Assembly (NCBI GenBank): GCA_018389105.1
Contig: JACATO010000317.1
Span: forward strand, 3,381,001-3,445,000
Direction of reading: 5' to 3'
DNA: 64,000 nucleotides
Source of the DNA: Nautilus pompilius
Lineage: Eukaryota; Mollusca; Cephalopoda; Nautilida; Nautilidae
Shown here in pieces: positions 1 through 12,648 of this stretch. The notes under the pieces were generated by a model. The model saw only the letters and a list, made by a program, of their open reading frames with translations. It made no database searches and had not been told where the DNA came from. The position numbers and the translations under genes are program-made. Position 1 is the stretch's first letter. Every line of letters begins with the position of its first letter.

Positions 1-3000
1 GTAATTTGATTGACATAAATACTACCAATTTATGGAAATTAAGAGAAATTTTTAAAGAAATTCAAATTTTCAGCTGTTTCTATCACAGTAGTTGCAAAAA
101 TATAAGGGGAAAAGTATATGTGCAATTTATTCTGCATCATATATTGCCTAATTAACTTTAGAGTTGTCCCATAAAGTATTGCAAATTTTCATAATAAAGT
201 TATTTTCCAATTTGCTTTTATACTAACTTTTTGTTTCACTACCATAATAGGGAAATAGGTGTAAGAAATTTACTCAATAGTTTTTAGATGCTGCATTGCA
301 CTTTTGTGCTAACTATGTACTCTCCTCTCCATCTACTGTTTCAAATTTTGCTGTGACACAGTAACCATGTATTTCAAGAGAGTCTACACTATTTAGTCAG
401 TATTTTGCTGTTTATAGTTATATAAACATTCACTACAGCAGTATTTCTTACAGTAGTAAATGAAAAATACAGCATAGCTATATAATTTCACGACAGTTCT
501 GTAGTGGCATCAGGTTGGTTCATTTCTTGCATTCTATCTCAACAGATCAAAGATGCTTAATAAGGTTGTTAAAGTCTGCAGCTTTGTTACAAGGGTATGC
601 TATATGTATCTACGTAATATTACCATCATGCAGGAAAGACAATTAATAAAAATTGAAAGTGGTAGGGACTATGGCAGCTTTAAAGAATATCGTGCAATGC
701 TGCCCTGCTTTTCCTCTTAGTATATATCTCCCTTTCTTGAGCATGCAGTCATTATCTTTTGACAATAAAGACATTTATTTAAGGAGTGCTCAAAAAGCCC
801 TATAAAAATTTTCTTTGCTATTCTTAGAATATTAATTGAAATAATTGCAGTTTCAGAGTTTAAAACTAACAAACTTTCTTTAGCGCTATTTCAAGAGTTA
901 GGTTTTGTTTTGTTTTTTAGCTATAGCGTGTAAATCTATTTGGTTGCTACCACACAATGGTTTAATATTAGATGTTTTTGCCTAAATTAGTGATATGAAG
1001 AAAGGAAATTACTACAAAAACTCTACATGATAGACAAAAATTTTGAAACATTTTTAAATTCATTGCAGTATTTATTTAATTGTACATCTATGTGAAATAA
1101 GCCTGCTGATACATACTCCTTTTCAGTTAATGATAAGGACAGACAAGACAAGACAAGACACTTTTTTAAAATCTCTCTCAATTTTTTTCTCTTGTTTCTG
1201 TAAAATTCCTTAAATATCAATTACTGTAACTGAAATTTAAAAAAAAATGTACAAAAATAGTGTTTTGTACTCAATGGGGGGGGGTATACTGTGCTTGAAG
1301 ACTACATCCATTTTAATTATCTTAAGACTAATACTAATATACAGATAAAAAATGAGCTTAATATTAGATGCATTATTTGAATGACAAGCCATTTCTTGAG
1401 GTATTTATATTGATCATTGTAGGTTAATGTAACTTTTAAAGTTTTCTTGGCTCATAAGCAGGTGGACTTCAAACAATGAAAGATGAATCAAGTGAAAGGA
1501 ATTTCATTGTTTTTGTACAATATTTTTTCACACGTCAATTGTGCTGGAGACTTGTTAGTTTTGTGGTGAAATTACGTGTAATGGAAAAAGTAAAAATCTG
1601 AATAAAGAGAAAAATTATATATTGATAATGTAGATAATTAAGAGTTTAATATTACATATAGAACATTAACTATTTTTGCTATATTTATTATTGCAATATT
1701 ACGAAGCTGGCCAGAAACTAAAGTTTCTAAGTGCTTTGTGCAGCTTATTTTATGTAGTTTGTTTAGTACAGTGTTTATTTCCTTACCAGAATATTGTTTT
1801 GAACTGGTGTGTTTATATTGTATGGTATGTGCTTATCTATGAATAAAAGTAGACTGCTCTTTTCAGTTTGAATTTGTTCTTTTTTTACTCATTAACATTA
1901 CATTTAAAAAACAATTTGTATACTGGCAGACCCTCTTATGGCACTGTTTCCTTATAATGCTCTTTATCCTGGAGGAAAATTCTTACCTTATAATGACCTA
2001 TAGTGCTGTTTACCAAGAACACACCCTGAACACTACAAGAGGTATGCATGTCATTTACATGAACCCATGGCTCATTCTGGCAATTTCTACCTTAAGCATT
2101 TCATCAGCATTTTGTAGTAACAAAATATAATTTGGCTGCACGCGCGCACACACACGTCCTGTGAATGATTAATTCCAACACAGGATGACTCCTGATATAT
2201 GTATTCATCTTTTGTAAAAGCTACTTTAAAACTCGTGACAGCTAAAGCCAAAAAGATTTACTTACTAGTGAAAAGAATTTTTTAAAATAATCTTTTCTTT
2301 ATGATATTTTTATTATTCCATACTTGGTCCATCCATTGTTTCTGAGGGCAGCACTGTAGAAAGTGGTTACTTCTGCTGTTGGTTTTAAAGAAAATTTATA
2401 TTTCCATAAAAGACTATTGAAAGCAAGGAATTTATCTAATTTTTATTTATATTGTGTAGACAGTACACACACACAAACCAACCAACCACCACAATGACAA
2501 TGCTGTCATCACTCACAAGTAAGTATTCTGCCAAATTTCTAAAGATAGATCCAACTAATTAACTAGATCCTTTGATCACGTTTAATCAGGAAAGGAATAT
2601 TCATGTATGCATAGTACAAATGCTTTTTAGATTAACCTAAACAATATATCACAAACATTATTTTAGTATCAGCCATAATCCTGGATGTTAGCAAGACTAC
2701 AGGTGTAAACTGGCACAGTTTAAAGTCAGATTATGGAGTCTGAAGCAGCATTTTTACAACACTGGCACATGTGGTATCATAGCATTTAAACTTTAAACCA
2801 TTTTTGTTTTTTTGTTTTAACTAATAAATCCATTTCATGGATTTAATCATTTTATCAAGTGCATAAATAAAATTGAATTATTGACAAAAAATAAAAAAGC
2901 TTTCAAGATCTAAGAGATTGAATCTATAATGATCACATGAGCTGTATCCAGTTTGATTTAAAACAAAAATCTTACTTAAAAATTCCAACATTGTCAAACA

Positions 3001-4555
3001 ATGAAAAAAAATTTTTTTTACTATTTTGTCTAATAATTTTCCATTACAAACTTATTTAAGAACTTTTTTCAAATGTCAACTATAGTTCATATAATGACAG
3101 TTACTAACAGCTGTGACCAGTGTCATCAATGAGACAACTGAAATATTGGCCTTTCAAGTGTGAAAAGCATCCAAAAGTACTGACGGAACATGCTCCAGCC
3201 AAAAATCTGAAATACTCTTAATACTTTCAGAAATTTGAATTATGGTATGCATTATTGACAGGAAATTTAAATTCAGCTATCTAATTTTAAATAATGCAGT
3301 ACTTTCATTAAACAAAACCAGTTCATTTGTTATAAATATCAATGATGATGCATTAAGATCTTAAAGCTCATCACCTGAGAGTAATGACTTTACCTTCAGT
3401 ACAATTTTTATTATTCCCTGCTGAGTATAGAAAATGCTATTATAGTATAATTCAAGCAAACTGAAATTTAGCAAAGCACAATGGAGCTAATCCATGGAAA
3501 CTTAGATGGACAATTAAATACGTACACACTCACATATATAGTTAATCAGATTTATTTGTCTTCAAATATTTACCTAAATCACAATTTTGTGGGAAGGAAC
3601 AGTTCTTAGAAATGGCAATTTAGGAATTTGAGCTAAAGATCACCAAGTTATATTTATCTAGATTTCAAAATCAGATGGTATACAGTCTCAGCAATTTACC
3701 AAAACTGCCTCAGTCTAAACTATCAATTAAAAATCAACTGTTGTTATTTTTTAATTATTAATATACAGTTAACAGATAACTACAACTTCATTCATTTATT
3801 AACCCAGATTTCTATCCTACTTAGATAATCTAGGATGCACAGCCTAAAAGCACCAGTTGGTATTTGTTTTTAATTGGCTGTATATTTAAGTCAGCACACT
3901 CATAATGCAAATGTAGAATTGGAACGAAATGGATTTATTATTTCAGTGTTATATTAATCAGAAAGGTACTATGGCTCAACTTATTCTAAATAATACAGAC
4001 TTGAGATAGTGGGATGCAAATGCATTCCAGGTGGTATACAGAGGGCTAAAAGGAAAATTGTAGTGACTCCTAATGAATCTTGAGATAGTGATCTTTGTTT
4101 TAAAAAATACCATTCTTATTTAGGAGTTAAAAATAGCTTAATTAGTTGAGAATACTTATTTTTTATAAACTATTCATTCAGCTTTATTTCTTTAAAAATA
4201 ACATTTCACCCCTCAGTTAACAAAAATGAGGATCATTTATTTGCTCTAACTGATGAGAACATATTTCTTGCATGATGCCTTCTCAATATTTTAGAAATAC
4301 TCTTAAACCTAAAAGATCAGTATTTCCAGACCTGATTTATCTATGGATAATCACTGAAATTACTTTAATGAAAAGATAAAAAATGACAAAGGTTTTATTT
4401 GCTGAAAAAAAAAAAGGTAAAATTGTTCATGAAACAGACCAAAGAAATTATTGCCAATTATGCTCTATGTATCCTTTTCAATTCTACATATAAATACCCC
4501 ACAAAAACCCTCTACCCCATCTCAAAATACCTCCTGTAAAGTCACTTTTAGGCTG
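1..4555. other. AT-rich non-coding stretch, no gene recognised
   Basis: No open frame here shows a recognisable domain. An AATAAA lies near position 1841 on the plus strand, so the left part could be the 3' UTR of a plus-strand gene that starts outside the window. That is only a guess. Short simple repeats occur, such as a CACA run near 2150 and CCAA repeats near 2475. Confidence 0.4.
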
Positions 4556-4760
4556 GATGTTGTTGGGTTTGTTGAAGAAAAGGTGGTAATATGGCCATGC
4601 ACAGGAAATACACTGTCAGTAGGAAGTGTGTTAGGGACTGGCCATACAGAACATGAAGAAAACCAAGACGACAAGTTGCAACTACAAAGCTATATGGACC
4701 ACATTGAGAATATGTGCCAACTCAATGCACTACATGTCATGGGCTTAGCAGTGTACAGCT
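4556..4760 (+). pseudogene. Decayed helix-turn-helix fragment of a pogo/Tigger-type transposase
   Basis: With one frameshift near 4585, the plus strand reads VGFVEEK, then a segment containing GNMAMHRKYTVSRKCVRDW. The pattern of a small helix, R-K-Y-x-V-S-x-K, then V-R-x-W is the usual N-terminal DNA-binding segment of pogo/Tigger-like transposases. An in-frame stop follows shortly after. No catalytic part was found nearby, so this is an isolated scrap. Confidence 0.35.
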
Positions 4761-5419
4761 GAGACTAAAAACCAAACAAATCGCAAATGATGATTTCTGT
4801 CTTTGCATTTATCCCTACGTTTAGTTCTCTAGTGCACAGTCAGTATTCACCATGGTGGCTTTCCAGAGGTGATATCATACTATCTAGTCAGAGAACAGCT
4901 GAGCATGTTGACCTCCATGTTGGCCTAGTTGTGAACCTCAAATGTGGGACAACTTAAAACAGAGATGAATATCACCTTGTGCTGTCAAAAATGAAATTGA
5001 GTTGAATTTCTGAATTTAAAATAAGTGTCAAAAATAGATAAAACCAACATGTTTGGCTTTTAAAAGTAGGCAATTCAAGACGGTACAAATGATAGGGGAT
5101 CACCTGATAACCACTGTCGTCTTTCAATGACTTAGGTTTTCGATACCAGAACTGATTTTCAGTTTGTTTCAATTATCTCTCCAGGATTAAAAATATGTTG
5201 AAAAATTATTTAATCACCCCATTTATCTGGAAGATTGTCCCATAAAGTAGTTCAATTATATGCGCAAACAGCTTATTCATGAGCCTGAAAGAATTGCAGA
5301 TGGTGATGCAATGTGACAGTATCATGGGTCACAAAGATTACTTTAAGTTGCATAAATTAGGTAAATCCTAACAGGGCAAGCAAGCCAAAAAGCAAAGTCC
5401 AGTAAAACACTAAAGTTTA

Positions 5420-7250
5420 TTTGTTGCCAAACTCACTTAAAGGGAAAGGAAGTGTGCCTGGCCTGGGCAATACTTGTGATGTTTGTCATGAGGAAAATCA
5501 CTTTACTATGTCAAACAAATGCAGTAAGAAACAGGTCCAGGGGCTCCATGACACTGACTCAGACATAAGCTCAAGTACTAGTATTAACCCTGTGACAAGA
5601 GCTGATTTGAATGCAGTGAACTTTGATGGCTACCAAATCTACAGTAAAAATCTTGCCAATAAAAGCTTGTGATAATGGTAATGCAGATTGTCTGAGGATT
5701 GGTGAACATACTGCATAAGCACTATGTAAAAAGTCTCCAAATCTGTCCAATGACCATGAATCTGAAAATGTAGAAACTCAACAATGACAGCTCTTGACAA
5801 ATTTACAATGAAAAATGTTAATCCAAAAGAGAGCACGTGACAGTTGAGGAAGAACGGTTTATACTACTACTATTTTTTTTTTTTTTTGGTGTGGTGCTAA
5901 AGTTGGGGTGTGCGTGTGTGAAGTTGCATATGTTTCTGAAAAAATGAGTCTGACTGATAACAATGTACTACAATAAATGTGAGCCCATTTCTATTGTATT
6001 GTTTATATTTTGTAGGGTTGAGGAGTTTCCACAAGCATTCGATTCAAAAAGGATTGCTACCTGGTGGAATAGTGCATATAATTCTGGTCTGGTTACAGAT
6101 ACATAACCTGTCATTAAACCACCACACACTATGCCAGAGTCGATGAAAACTACTGTGAAATCTGAGCTAGACAAGTGTGAAGGTACAGGCATGATTGTGA
6201 TGGTGGACTGATCTACTAACTGGGTCAATCAGATGTCTGTACTTCAAAATAAAAATGGCAGCACAAGGATAAGTATTAACTCTAGACCACTGAACATAGC
6301 TCTAAAACAAGAGCATCATAGATTCTCAGTAATCAACAATATCCTGCTTAAACTCTTAAAATTGCACAAGCTCACTATGTTGGATCTAAAGCAGTGATAT
6401 CTACAATGAACTGGAGGAGTCCAGCCTTCTAACAACTATTGTAACTCTTTACAGTTGATATTTCTGGCATTTTTTTTGTTTTTTGGCCTATAAAGCATTA
6501 AGTGAAATATTCCAGAAATGACTGCAGCAGGTGTTGGAAGGTCTGTGTACATTATAATATAATACTGATGACATAATTGTGGATAGACATGCTGAAGCTA
6601 ATCATAAAAAACTTGGCAATGTGCTGAGCTAGCAATCAAGTTTAATCTGGATGAATGCTGATTTGGTCTGATTGAGATAATATATGTAGGGAATATTAGT
6701 AGTATGGATGGACTGAAACCTGATCTAAAAAAGATTGAGGCTATGTAGTGAAAATAGAAAAACCTGTTCTGGATGTTGTCAGAAGACACAAGGTTATCAT
6801 TATGTACATATCTTTATTCATGAACAGATTAACTAACATTCCCATTGCACAAGTCACTCACAAGAATGTAGAATGAAATTGGAGAGCTGCCCATGACAAG
6901 GCAAAATGACCTCTTACCGAAATATCCATACTCACCTATTCTGATCTCAACAAAGAAATGGCAATACAGTTTAAAGATAGCAAGCTGAACATGGAAGTGG
7001 CAATGATATTTGTGAAACTGAAGAGTCTGAAACTTCAGTTCTTTTTAGTTCCACCACAAAGTGTCAAAATTCTAAATAGGGAATGCTGGCCAATGCAAAG
7101 AGAGAAATCTCACCTTTTGTGAACTCAAAGGGACATGCTGCTGGTACATCTACTCATGTCTGACCATAAGAAAACACTGGTTTATATTCCAAAAGTGAAC
7201 AAGACAGTGGTATATTAGTTATACCATGAATATTTGGTTCTACTAAATAA
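5420..7250 (+). mobile_element. Decayed Ty3/gypsy LTR retrotransposon (gag zinc knuckle, reverse transcriptase, RNase H)
   Basis: The segment near 5421-5672 contains a CCHC-type knuckle (CDVCHEENHF), as at the end of gypsy Gag, followed by the usual acidic linker. From about 6125 the plus strand reads like the start of a Ty3/gypsy reverse transcriptase: a KSELDKCEGTG-like segment, STNWVNQMSVLQNKNGS, then RPLNIALKQEHHRFSVI. From about 6620 comes FNLDECWFGLIEI, then MDGLKPDLKKIEAM, which matches the region after the catalytic aspartates. A WRAAHDKA-like RNase H start follows near 6870. Many stops and frameshifts interrupt it and I could not see long terminal repeats. This is a dead fragment; its family is clear but its clade is not. 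Confidence 0.75.
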
Positions 7251-7869
7251 GATGCAATAATAATAAATACATTTATAGTTCTCTAGTGAATAAATATTTT
7301 TCAGCCAAATGCTTTCGTTAATCAGTAAAAATTATATTCTATGAAAGCCTGAAACAAATTTAGTAAAAATACTTAATTACACACTCAACCTTTTCTTTCT
7401 TTCTTTACTCCTTCAAAAAGAAATTTTACATTTAAAAGATACAAAAATTTTAATTTTGACAAGAGTTTTGATAAGTTTTTAAGTGATGATGAAATAATTT
7501 TAGGACCTTTTGAAAATGACTAATCTTTTATTAGCCTTTCTTTTAAAACTTCACAAAAAATTTTTTTTAAAATATTCATAGCAACAATTTAAGGTACATC
7601 TAGAAATCAGTAAATTATGAAAGGCAATAGTTAGATCATACAGATAACCTGATATAATAATTTGAACACCAAAGTGAATTTTTAAATTTAAATATTCAAC
7701 CACTATAAAATGGTCTTAGACTAGACAGATTTTCCTATTAACTGAGGTTGGGCTATCAGCTCAAACCCAGTCAGTCAGTACTCGATATGGCCAGATCTTT
7801 CATTGCTCGTAAGTGTTGTGAATTGAATAAAGCATCTATTTAGGAATCAAAATGTAACCACTATCAGTG

Positions 7870-8450
7870 CACTTGCAGAACAGGCTGTTATCCACCGACC
7901 ATTTCTTTCAGCTGTTGCAACATCAACATAACTAATAAGTTCCCACATAGAGTTGAGTATAGAGTCTTGGCTGCTTGACAGAAGCCGATAGAGTCAAATT
8001 GGCCTAAACTGGTTACACATGCATATTGGCAGTGTGTAGTATTCACAAAAAAAAGTGAAACTTTCTCCTCTTGATGCTCATGGGTCTGATGGAAAGGTGG
8101 TGTGTTTTTGATCCAACCAATCATCATTAAGGGAATAGTAGTAGTGGTGTAGCTAATACTTGTCATGGTGGTAAATTCATGGAAGTTGCAGCATGAAATT
8201 CAGTTGATTCCCAAAACCCAACAGAGCCTGCAAAAGAACTCCATGAAGCACATTAAGTGAGCATCATGAGAGTCAAATAAGAGCCAACTTACTTACTTCA
8301 AAGCATTTGAAAGAAACCCAAGAAATATTGTGGAAAACCCTGAAACAGGTGACCAGTGATCTGATAAATTCCATGCTCAGATGTCTACAAGCTTTACACA
8401 ATGCAACAAATGCTCCTACCAATACTAAAAATTATCATTCAAACCTTTAA
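7870..8450 (+). mobile_element. Tc1-like transposon remnant (3' part of transposase)
   Basis: Near 8320-8440 the plus strand reads ILWKTLKQVTSDLINSML followed by RCLQALHNATNAPTN. This is the usual tail of Tc1 transposases, where a short helix is followed by LI-x-SM and R-C-x-A. The catalytic region upstream is unreadable. A 19-bp string shared with the remnant near 58.8 kb, and a shared TGCTCCTACCAA near the 3' end, suggest that both copies belong to the same family. Confidence 0.55.
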
Positions 8451-9240
8451 TTTACATGCATTACAGAACTAGAGTGAAACCTAAGGTGTTCAAATTATTA
8501 TGGCATGAAACCATTACAGCATATATATAAACCAATGTTTTAGAAATATCTATCATGTTATTTGGTACCATCACTATTATTCAGAAATATGTAATTAAGA
8601 AAATATGAAAATGCCTGAAAAACAATGGCTCATAAACAATTTTCTAATCACATGGCACATTATTACTTATTATTTTACATATTCACATCAGAAAACGTAA
8701 TGATTTTTTATTTTAGTGTTAGTATGGTGGGTATCCAGCTCAATGATCATTGTAACAGGTTCAAGTCTTTCCAGTTAGGTTCAAGCTTTCTTTTGGGTCT
8801 ACCACGATTTTTCTCATTCCTCTGTACCAGTCCATTACTGTCTGAGTTGCCTCTACACACTTCAGTTTCCTCCCACTACTAATCAAAAGAGTTCCACGGG
8901 TTCTTTTTGTTAGGGAAGCCAAAACGTGTACATCACACTTTCACGTTGGCCACTGTTACTAGTGTCATACAAACCCCTTTCCTTTGCTCAGCTAGTGTTG
9001 GTCCCAAAAGGGCTGAAACACCACAGTAAGGAGAGACAGAATATATGACGATCTACCAACAGAAGAAAGGGGAGGGGAGATTTCCACCTTAATGGATCAG
9101 ACTATAAATTTTATCATGAAATTTTTTTCAATCTTTTAGACAATGCTTTGTGAATGTTTAAAAAAAATTATGCTGAATTATTCTAAAACGACACAAAAAT
9201 CACAAGGTAGGAGAGAAAGACAATAGTGCTTTTTCTTTCT
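8451..9240. other. Likely 3' UTR of the zinc-finger gene with a possible SINE/LINE scrap
   Basis: This lies just downstream of the stop codon of the minus-strand zinc-finger gene. A minus-strand AATAAA is present at 8707-8712 and could be its polyadenylation signal. Within 8730-9060, a tRNA-like pair (CAGCTCAATGAT and GGTTCAAGTC) hints at an old SINE. On the minus strand the short reading NRGRPKRKL resembles the tail of LINE-derived peptides. Neither is strong enough to name a family. Confidence 0.35.
8707..8712 (-). terminator. Candidate polyadenylation signal AATAAA for the zinc-finger gene
   Basis: The hexamer lies about 530 bp past the stop codon on the minus strand. It is the first perfect AATAAA I could find downstream. 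Such hexamers occur by chance in DNA this AT-rich. Confidence 0.35.
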
Positions 9241-12200
9241 TTATACACTGTTAGGTATACTCATTCTCTTAGATTTGATGAAAGCCATTCCATGAGTTCG
9301 CATGTGTGTTTTTAAAGCTATCTCGTTTATAAAAGTTTTATAACATACAGTACACTCAAAAAGTTCCAATTTGGGTGCAGGCTTAGTCTGTTTTGTAGTT
9401 GCACAATTGGAAACACCTGGATCATCAAATTCCATAGTATAAAATCCCTGTAAAGATAGAAACTGAGCAGTATCTTTAATTTTGTGAACCATGAACAAAT
9501 GCATTTTAAGTGATGCAAGAGCAGCAAAACAAAGACCACACTCACTGCACTGCACTGAATCTTCTTCAACTTTGTGAGAGGTAATATGCTGCTGAAAGCT
9601 TTCAGAATCCTCACTGGTAAATGTACACTTAGCACAAGAGTATGTATGCTCTTCAGCAGTTTTCAATTTCTTCAAGGGATTTCTATTCATTTCTTTCGGA
9701 GTTTTTCCATGTTGTGCATTTGCTGTGTCTTTAAAGCTATCGCTGTCATCAGGCAAAGCACAATTCATTCTCGACCAATCAATCTGGCTTTTTGGCAAGC
9801 GGTGCTTGCACATGAGATGCTTCTGAAGCAACTTGCGAGTTGAGAAATATCTTTTAATTTTTCTCTCTTTGCATGCATAGCAAGGATAGACTGGCTGCTT
9901 TCTTTCATGGATAATGTTGATGTGCTCCCGAAGACTTTGGGAAGATGTATACAACAGACCACACAAGTGACATGGATACTGAGATTCCTGTTGGTGTTCC
10001 AGCTTCATGTGTTTGATAAGCATATCACTTCGCATAAACAGTTTGTGACATTTGCTACACTGTCCATTTGCTACACACTTATCTTTTGACTCACTGCAGA
10101 GCTGTTCATGATTTGCTAACTCCTCCATTGTCTGTGCACAAAAACTCATACAAATCAGGCACACAGGAACACCATAGTTACGATGAGTTATAACGTGTTG
10201 ATTGTGATGTGTATTCGATTTATAGATGCTTCTGCAAAAACAGCACTTGTATTTATATCCTGGATTGTCCTGACACACTGACTCCTGCAGTTTAAGGGAG
10301 TGTATTTTCATTGTGTGCGCTTGCAAAAAGCACTCATTTTTAAATGAAATGTCACACACAGCACAATTATGCAAGATTTTAGGTAATATCCTAAGAACCT
10401 TCTTGTGCTCTGAAGAAGTGTGCTTCTTTAACTGTCCATCTGTCTTACACAGATGACCACACTGGTCACACATAAACTGGTGGCAGGAAATGTGGTGAAC
10501 AGTGTGAAGATGGCTGCTAAGTAGACACTTGTCTTCAAATATTCTCTCACACTGAATGCATTTGTAATAGTAATGTACATCTTTCTTAATGTCTGCAATA
10601 TGCATGTCCATGTGGTTTATTAACTGCTGGTTACCTTGAAATACTGTGTCACAGAGGGGACATTTAAAAATCTCTTTCTGTTCAAGCAGCACCTTACCAT
10701 GATGAACTGCATCATGGTGACTTTGAAAAGCAGTCAGTGTCTTAAAAGCCATAGGGCAACCTGAACATTTGATGAAAGTCTCACTGTGTTGCTGAATCAT
10801 GTGATCTTTTAACTCTTTCGTATAATCAAAAGACAGTGAACATTTTGGGCAAACAAAAAAGGATGTTCTAGAAAAATGAAAGCACTTGTATTTTAAGTGA
10901 TTTGTGAATACTGTACTGTTACCCAAAATAGCAAGCCCACATTCTGGGCAAACAAATGGTCTCTTTTCATGGTGAACACGTCTATGTGCTGAAAGAGAAC
11001 ATGGTCTTGGCAAATACAGATGGCAAAGAGCACAGTAGTTAGCAAAAGAGCAAGTTTTATCACTAAATCCAAAATGCTCTGACAACATTTTTGAATCTGA
11101 AAAAACAAATCCACATTCAAGACATTCACATTCCTTCATGTGTTTGCTTCCTGATTGGTCAATAACTTTATTTTTCTTCTCTACAGTTTCTTTTTCTGCT
11201 CCCATCACATCTAAAGAAACCAAAATATCTCCAGGTAATGGTGATATGGATATGTTTTCAACCTTACATGGATGTATCAACTTAGGTGTAGAATGAGATC
11301 GCAGGTGGCTCTGTAGAGCACATTTGTTATAAAATATCAATTTAAACCAACACACCTCACATTTGTAAATTATCTGCATGCTTCTTCGATTCAAGTGTGC
11401 ATCAAGGGTAGAGTGAAAGTGAAAAACATCACCACATTCTTTGCACACATAGCAGGCTAGTGGCATACTATTTTTCAATTCTTCAGGTAACACACTGGGC
11501 AAATGTCTTGGAATAGGATTTTTTTTGTCCAACAGTTTCATAAAACCTTTGCTAGCTGTACTTGTGATTGCAAACGTAGTAGAAGCAGCAGTCTTCTGGT
11601 TGTTCTGCTCAGTTGAAGAAACATTCTGTTGCAATGTTGCTGTAGCCACAGGAAAGTTACTGTCACTCGATGTTATTGTAGCAGCAGGGAGATTTGCTTT
11701 GATGGGAACAAGAAGTGTAATAGGAGATACACCCGTAACAGACATAGGGGTTGCTTTGACCACTGGTGGTGGCAGCTGTGGAGGTACCACAGGTAAAGTA
11801 GGTGATGGTTGGAAAATTATTCCACCAAAATTATGCATAAATTTACTATTGGTTTTATCATCATTCAAACTAGTTTCTGACTTAGCTACCTCAATCTCAG
11901 TAGAAACTAAATCATCATCATGAATATCTACAGGCTCTTTTTTAATAAGTTTTTCTACTTCTGCAATATCTAACAATTTAGTAAACTCTGATTTATGACC
12001 AGTGTTTTTGGATTCAGATTTTACACCTTTTTCTTGTTTCCTGCCCATCATATCTTTATCACTAACAACAGAACAGACTAAAGGTGTTAGAGTGCTGATA
12101 CTAGTTGAAACTAAATTTGGACTTTCAAGTCCACCATCACTTATAGCTTTTAAATTTATGCAAGTGGGACTTGAGTAAATATGATCTAAGCCCGAAGAAA

Positions 12201-12648
12201 TTAATTCTTTGTTTGCACTACGATTTGCAAGTGCAGACATGGGGCTTGTTTGCTCAGTAAATACCTGTGTACTTCTTCCATTAGCAGAGACTGCATTTGT
12301 AAGTGCTGAATGTACACTGGTAACAGTATCCGGCATTTGTGAATTTGTTGTAAGTGACTGCACACTGGTAAAGGCTGGAGCACCAACAAGCAAGGGCATT
12401 GAATTAAACATGGAGCTGGCTATAGTTGTACAATTTGTGTTGGAACTTGTGGATGTAATATCAGTGGCACGAGATAGAAAGGCACTTAACTTTGCCAACT
12501 GCAACAGACGAGATTCTGCTGGTGGATCAGCAGAGTATGACTCAGCAATGTTACCTTCATTTAGAAATGACTGTGCTGTCAATATTGCAGTGTCTTTCAT
12601 AGTTTGGTTAATTTCTGGCTTCTTTTCCTCTGATTTACTTTCAGATAC
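9241..12648 (-). CDS. Large zinc-finger exon of the ZNF592-like gene
   Basis: A single exon encodes 1135 residues and the stop codon. Residues about 1-360 are low-complexity Ser/Thr-rich with an IKKEPVDIHDDD stretch that looks like a SUMO-site/acidic motif (I-K-K-E). The fingers start near residue 385 at CYVCKECG. The array mixes good C2H2 units, such as FVCPKCSLSF...H...H and FECTVCYKTF...H...H, with units whose last ligand is Cys or is missing, as in the ZNF592 family. Other parts of the array include a KTDGQLKKH finger and a long YACKERKIKRYF finger. An internal Met at 12600 could serve as a start, but 16 in-frame codons precede it back to a good splice acceptor, so the exon is internal. 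Confidence 0.9.
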   Translation of the reverse strand, partial: VSESKSEEKKPEINQTMKDTAILTAQSFLNEGNIAESYSADPPAESRLLQLAKLSAFLSRATDITSTSSNTNCTTIASSMFNSMPLLVGAPAFTSVQSLTTNSQMPDTVTSVHSALTNAVSANGRSTQVFTEQTSPMSALANRSANKELISSGLDHIYSSPTCINLKAISDGGLESPNLVSTSISTLTPLVCSVVSDKDMMGRKQEKGVKSESKNTGHKSEFTKLLDIAEVEKLIKKEPVDIHDDDLVSTEIEVAKSETSLNDDKTNSKFMHNFGGIIFQPSPTLPVVPPQLPPPVVKATPMSVTGVSPITLLVPIKANLPAATITSSDSNFPVATATLQQNVSSTEQNNQKTAASTTFAITSTASKGFMKLLDKKNPIPRHLPSVLPEELKNSMPLACYVCKECGDVFHFHSTLDAHLNRRSMQIIYKCEVCWFKLIFYNKCALQSHLRSHSTPKLIHPCKVENISISPLPGDILVSLDVMGAEKETVEKKNKVIDQSGSKHMKECECLECGFVFSDSKMLSEHFGFSDKTCSFANYCALCHLYLPRPCSLSAHRRVHHEKRPFVCPECGLAILGNSTVFTNHLKYKCFHFSRTSFFVCPKCSLSFDYTKELKDHMIQQHSETFIKCSGCPMAFKTLTAFQSHHDAVHHGKVLLEQKEIFKCPLCDTVFQGNQQLINHMDMHIADIKKDVHYYYKCIQCERIFEDKCLLSSHLHTVHHISCHQFMCDQCGHLCKTDGQLKKHTSSEHKKVLRILPKILHNCAVCDISFKNECFLQAHTMKIHSLKLQESVCQDNPGYKYKCCFCRSIYKSNTHHNQHVITHRNYGVPVCLICMSFCAQTMEELANHEQLCSESKDKCVANGQCSKCHKLFMRSDMLIKHMKLEHQQESQYPCHLCGLLYTSSQSLREHINIIHERKQPVYPCYACKERKIKRYFSTRKLLQKHLMCKHRLPKSQIDWSRMNCALPDDSDSFKDTANAQHGKTPKEMNRNPLKKLKTAEEHTYSCAKCTFTSEDSESFQQHITSHKVEEDSVQCSECGLCFAALASLKMHLFMVHKIKDTAQFLSLQGFYTMEFDDPGVSNCATTKQTKPAPKLELFECTVCYKTFINEIALKTHMRTHGMAFIKSKRMSIPNSV

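Noticed and set aside
5968-6228. 86-residue minus-strand open frame
   Set aside because: Antisense to the gypsy reverse transcriptase region.
11525-11923. 132-residue plus-strand open frame
   Set aside because: It is antisense to the large zinc-finger exon and shows only mirror-image low complexity. The minus-strand frame explains it.
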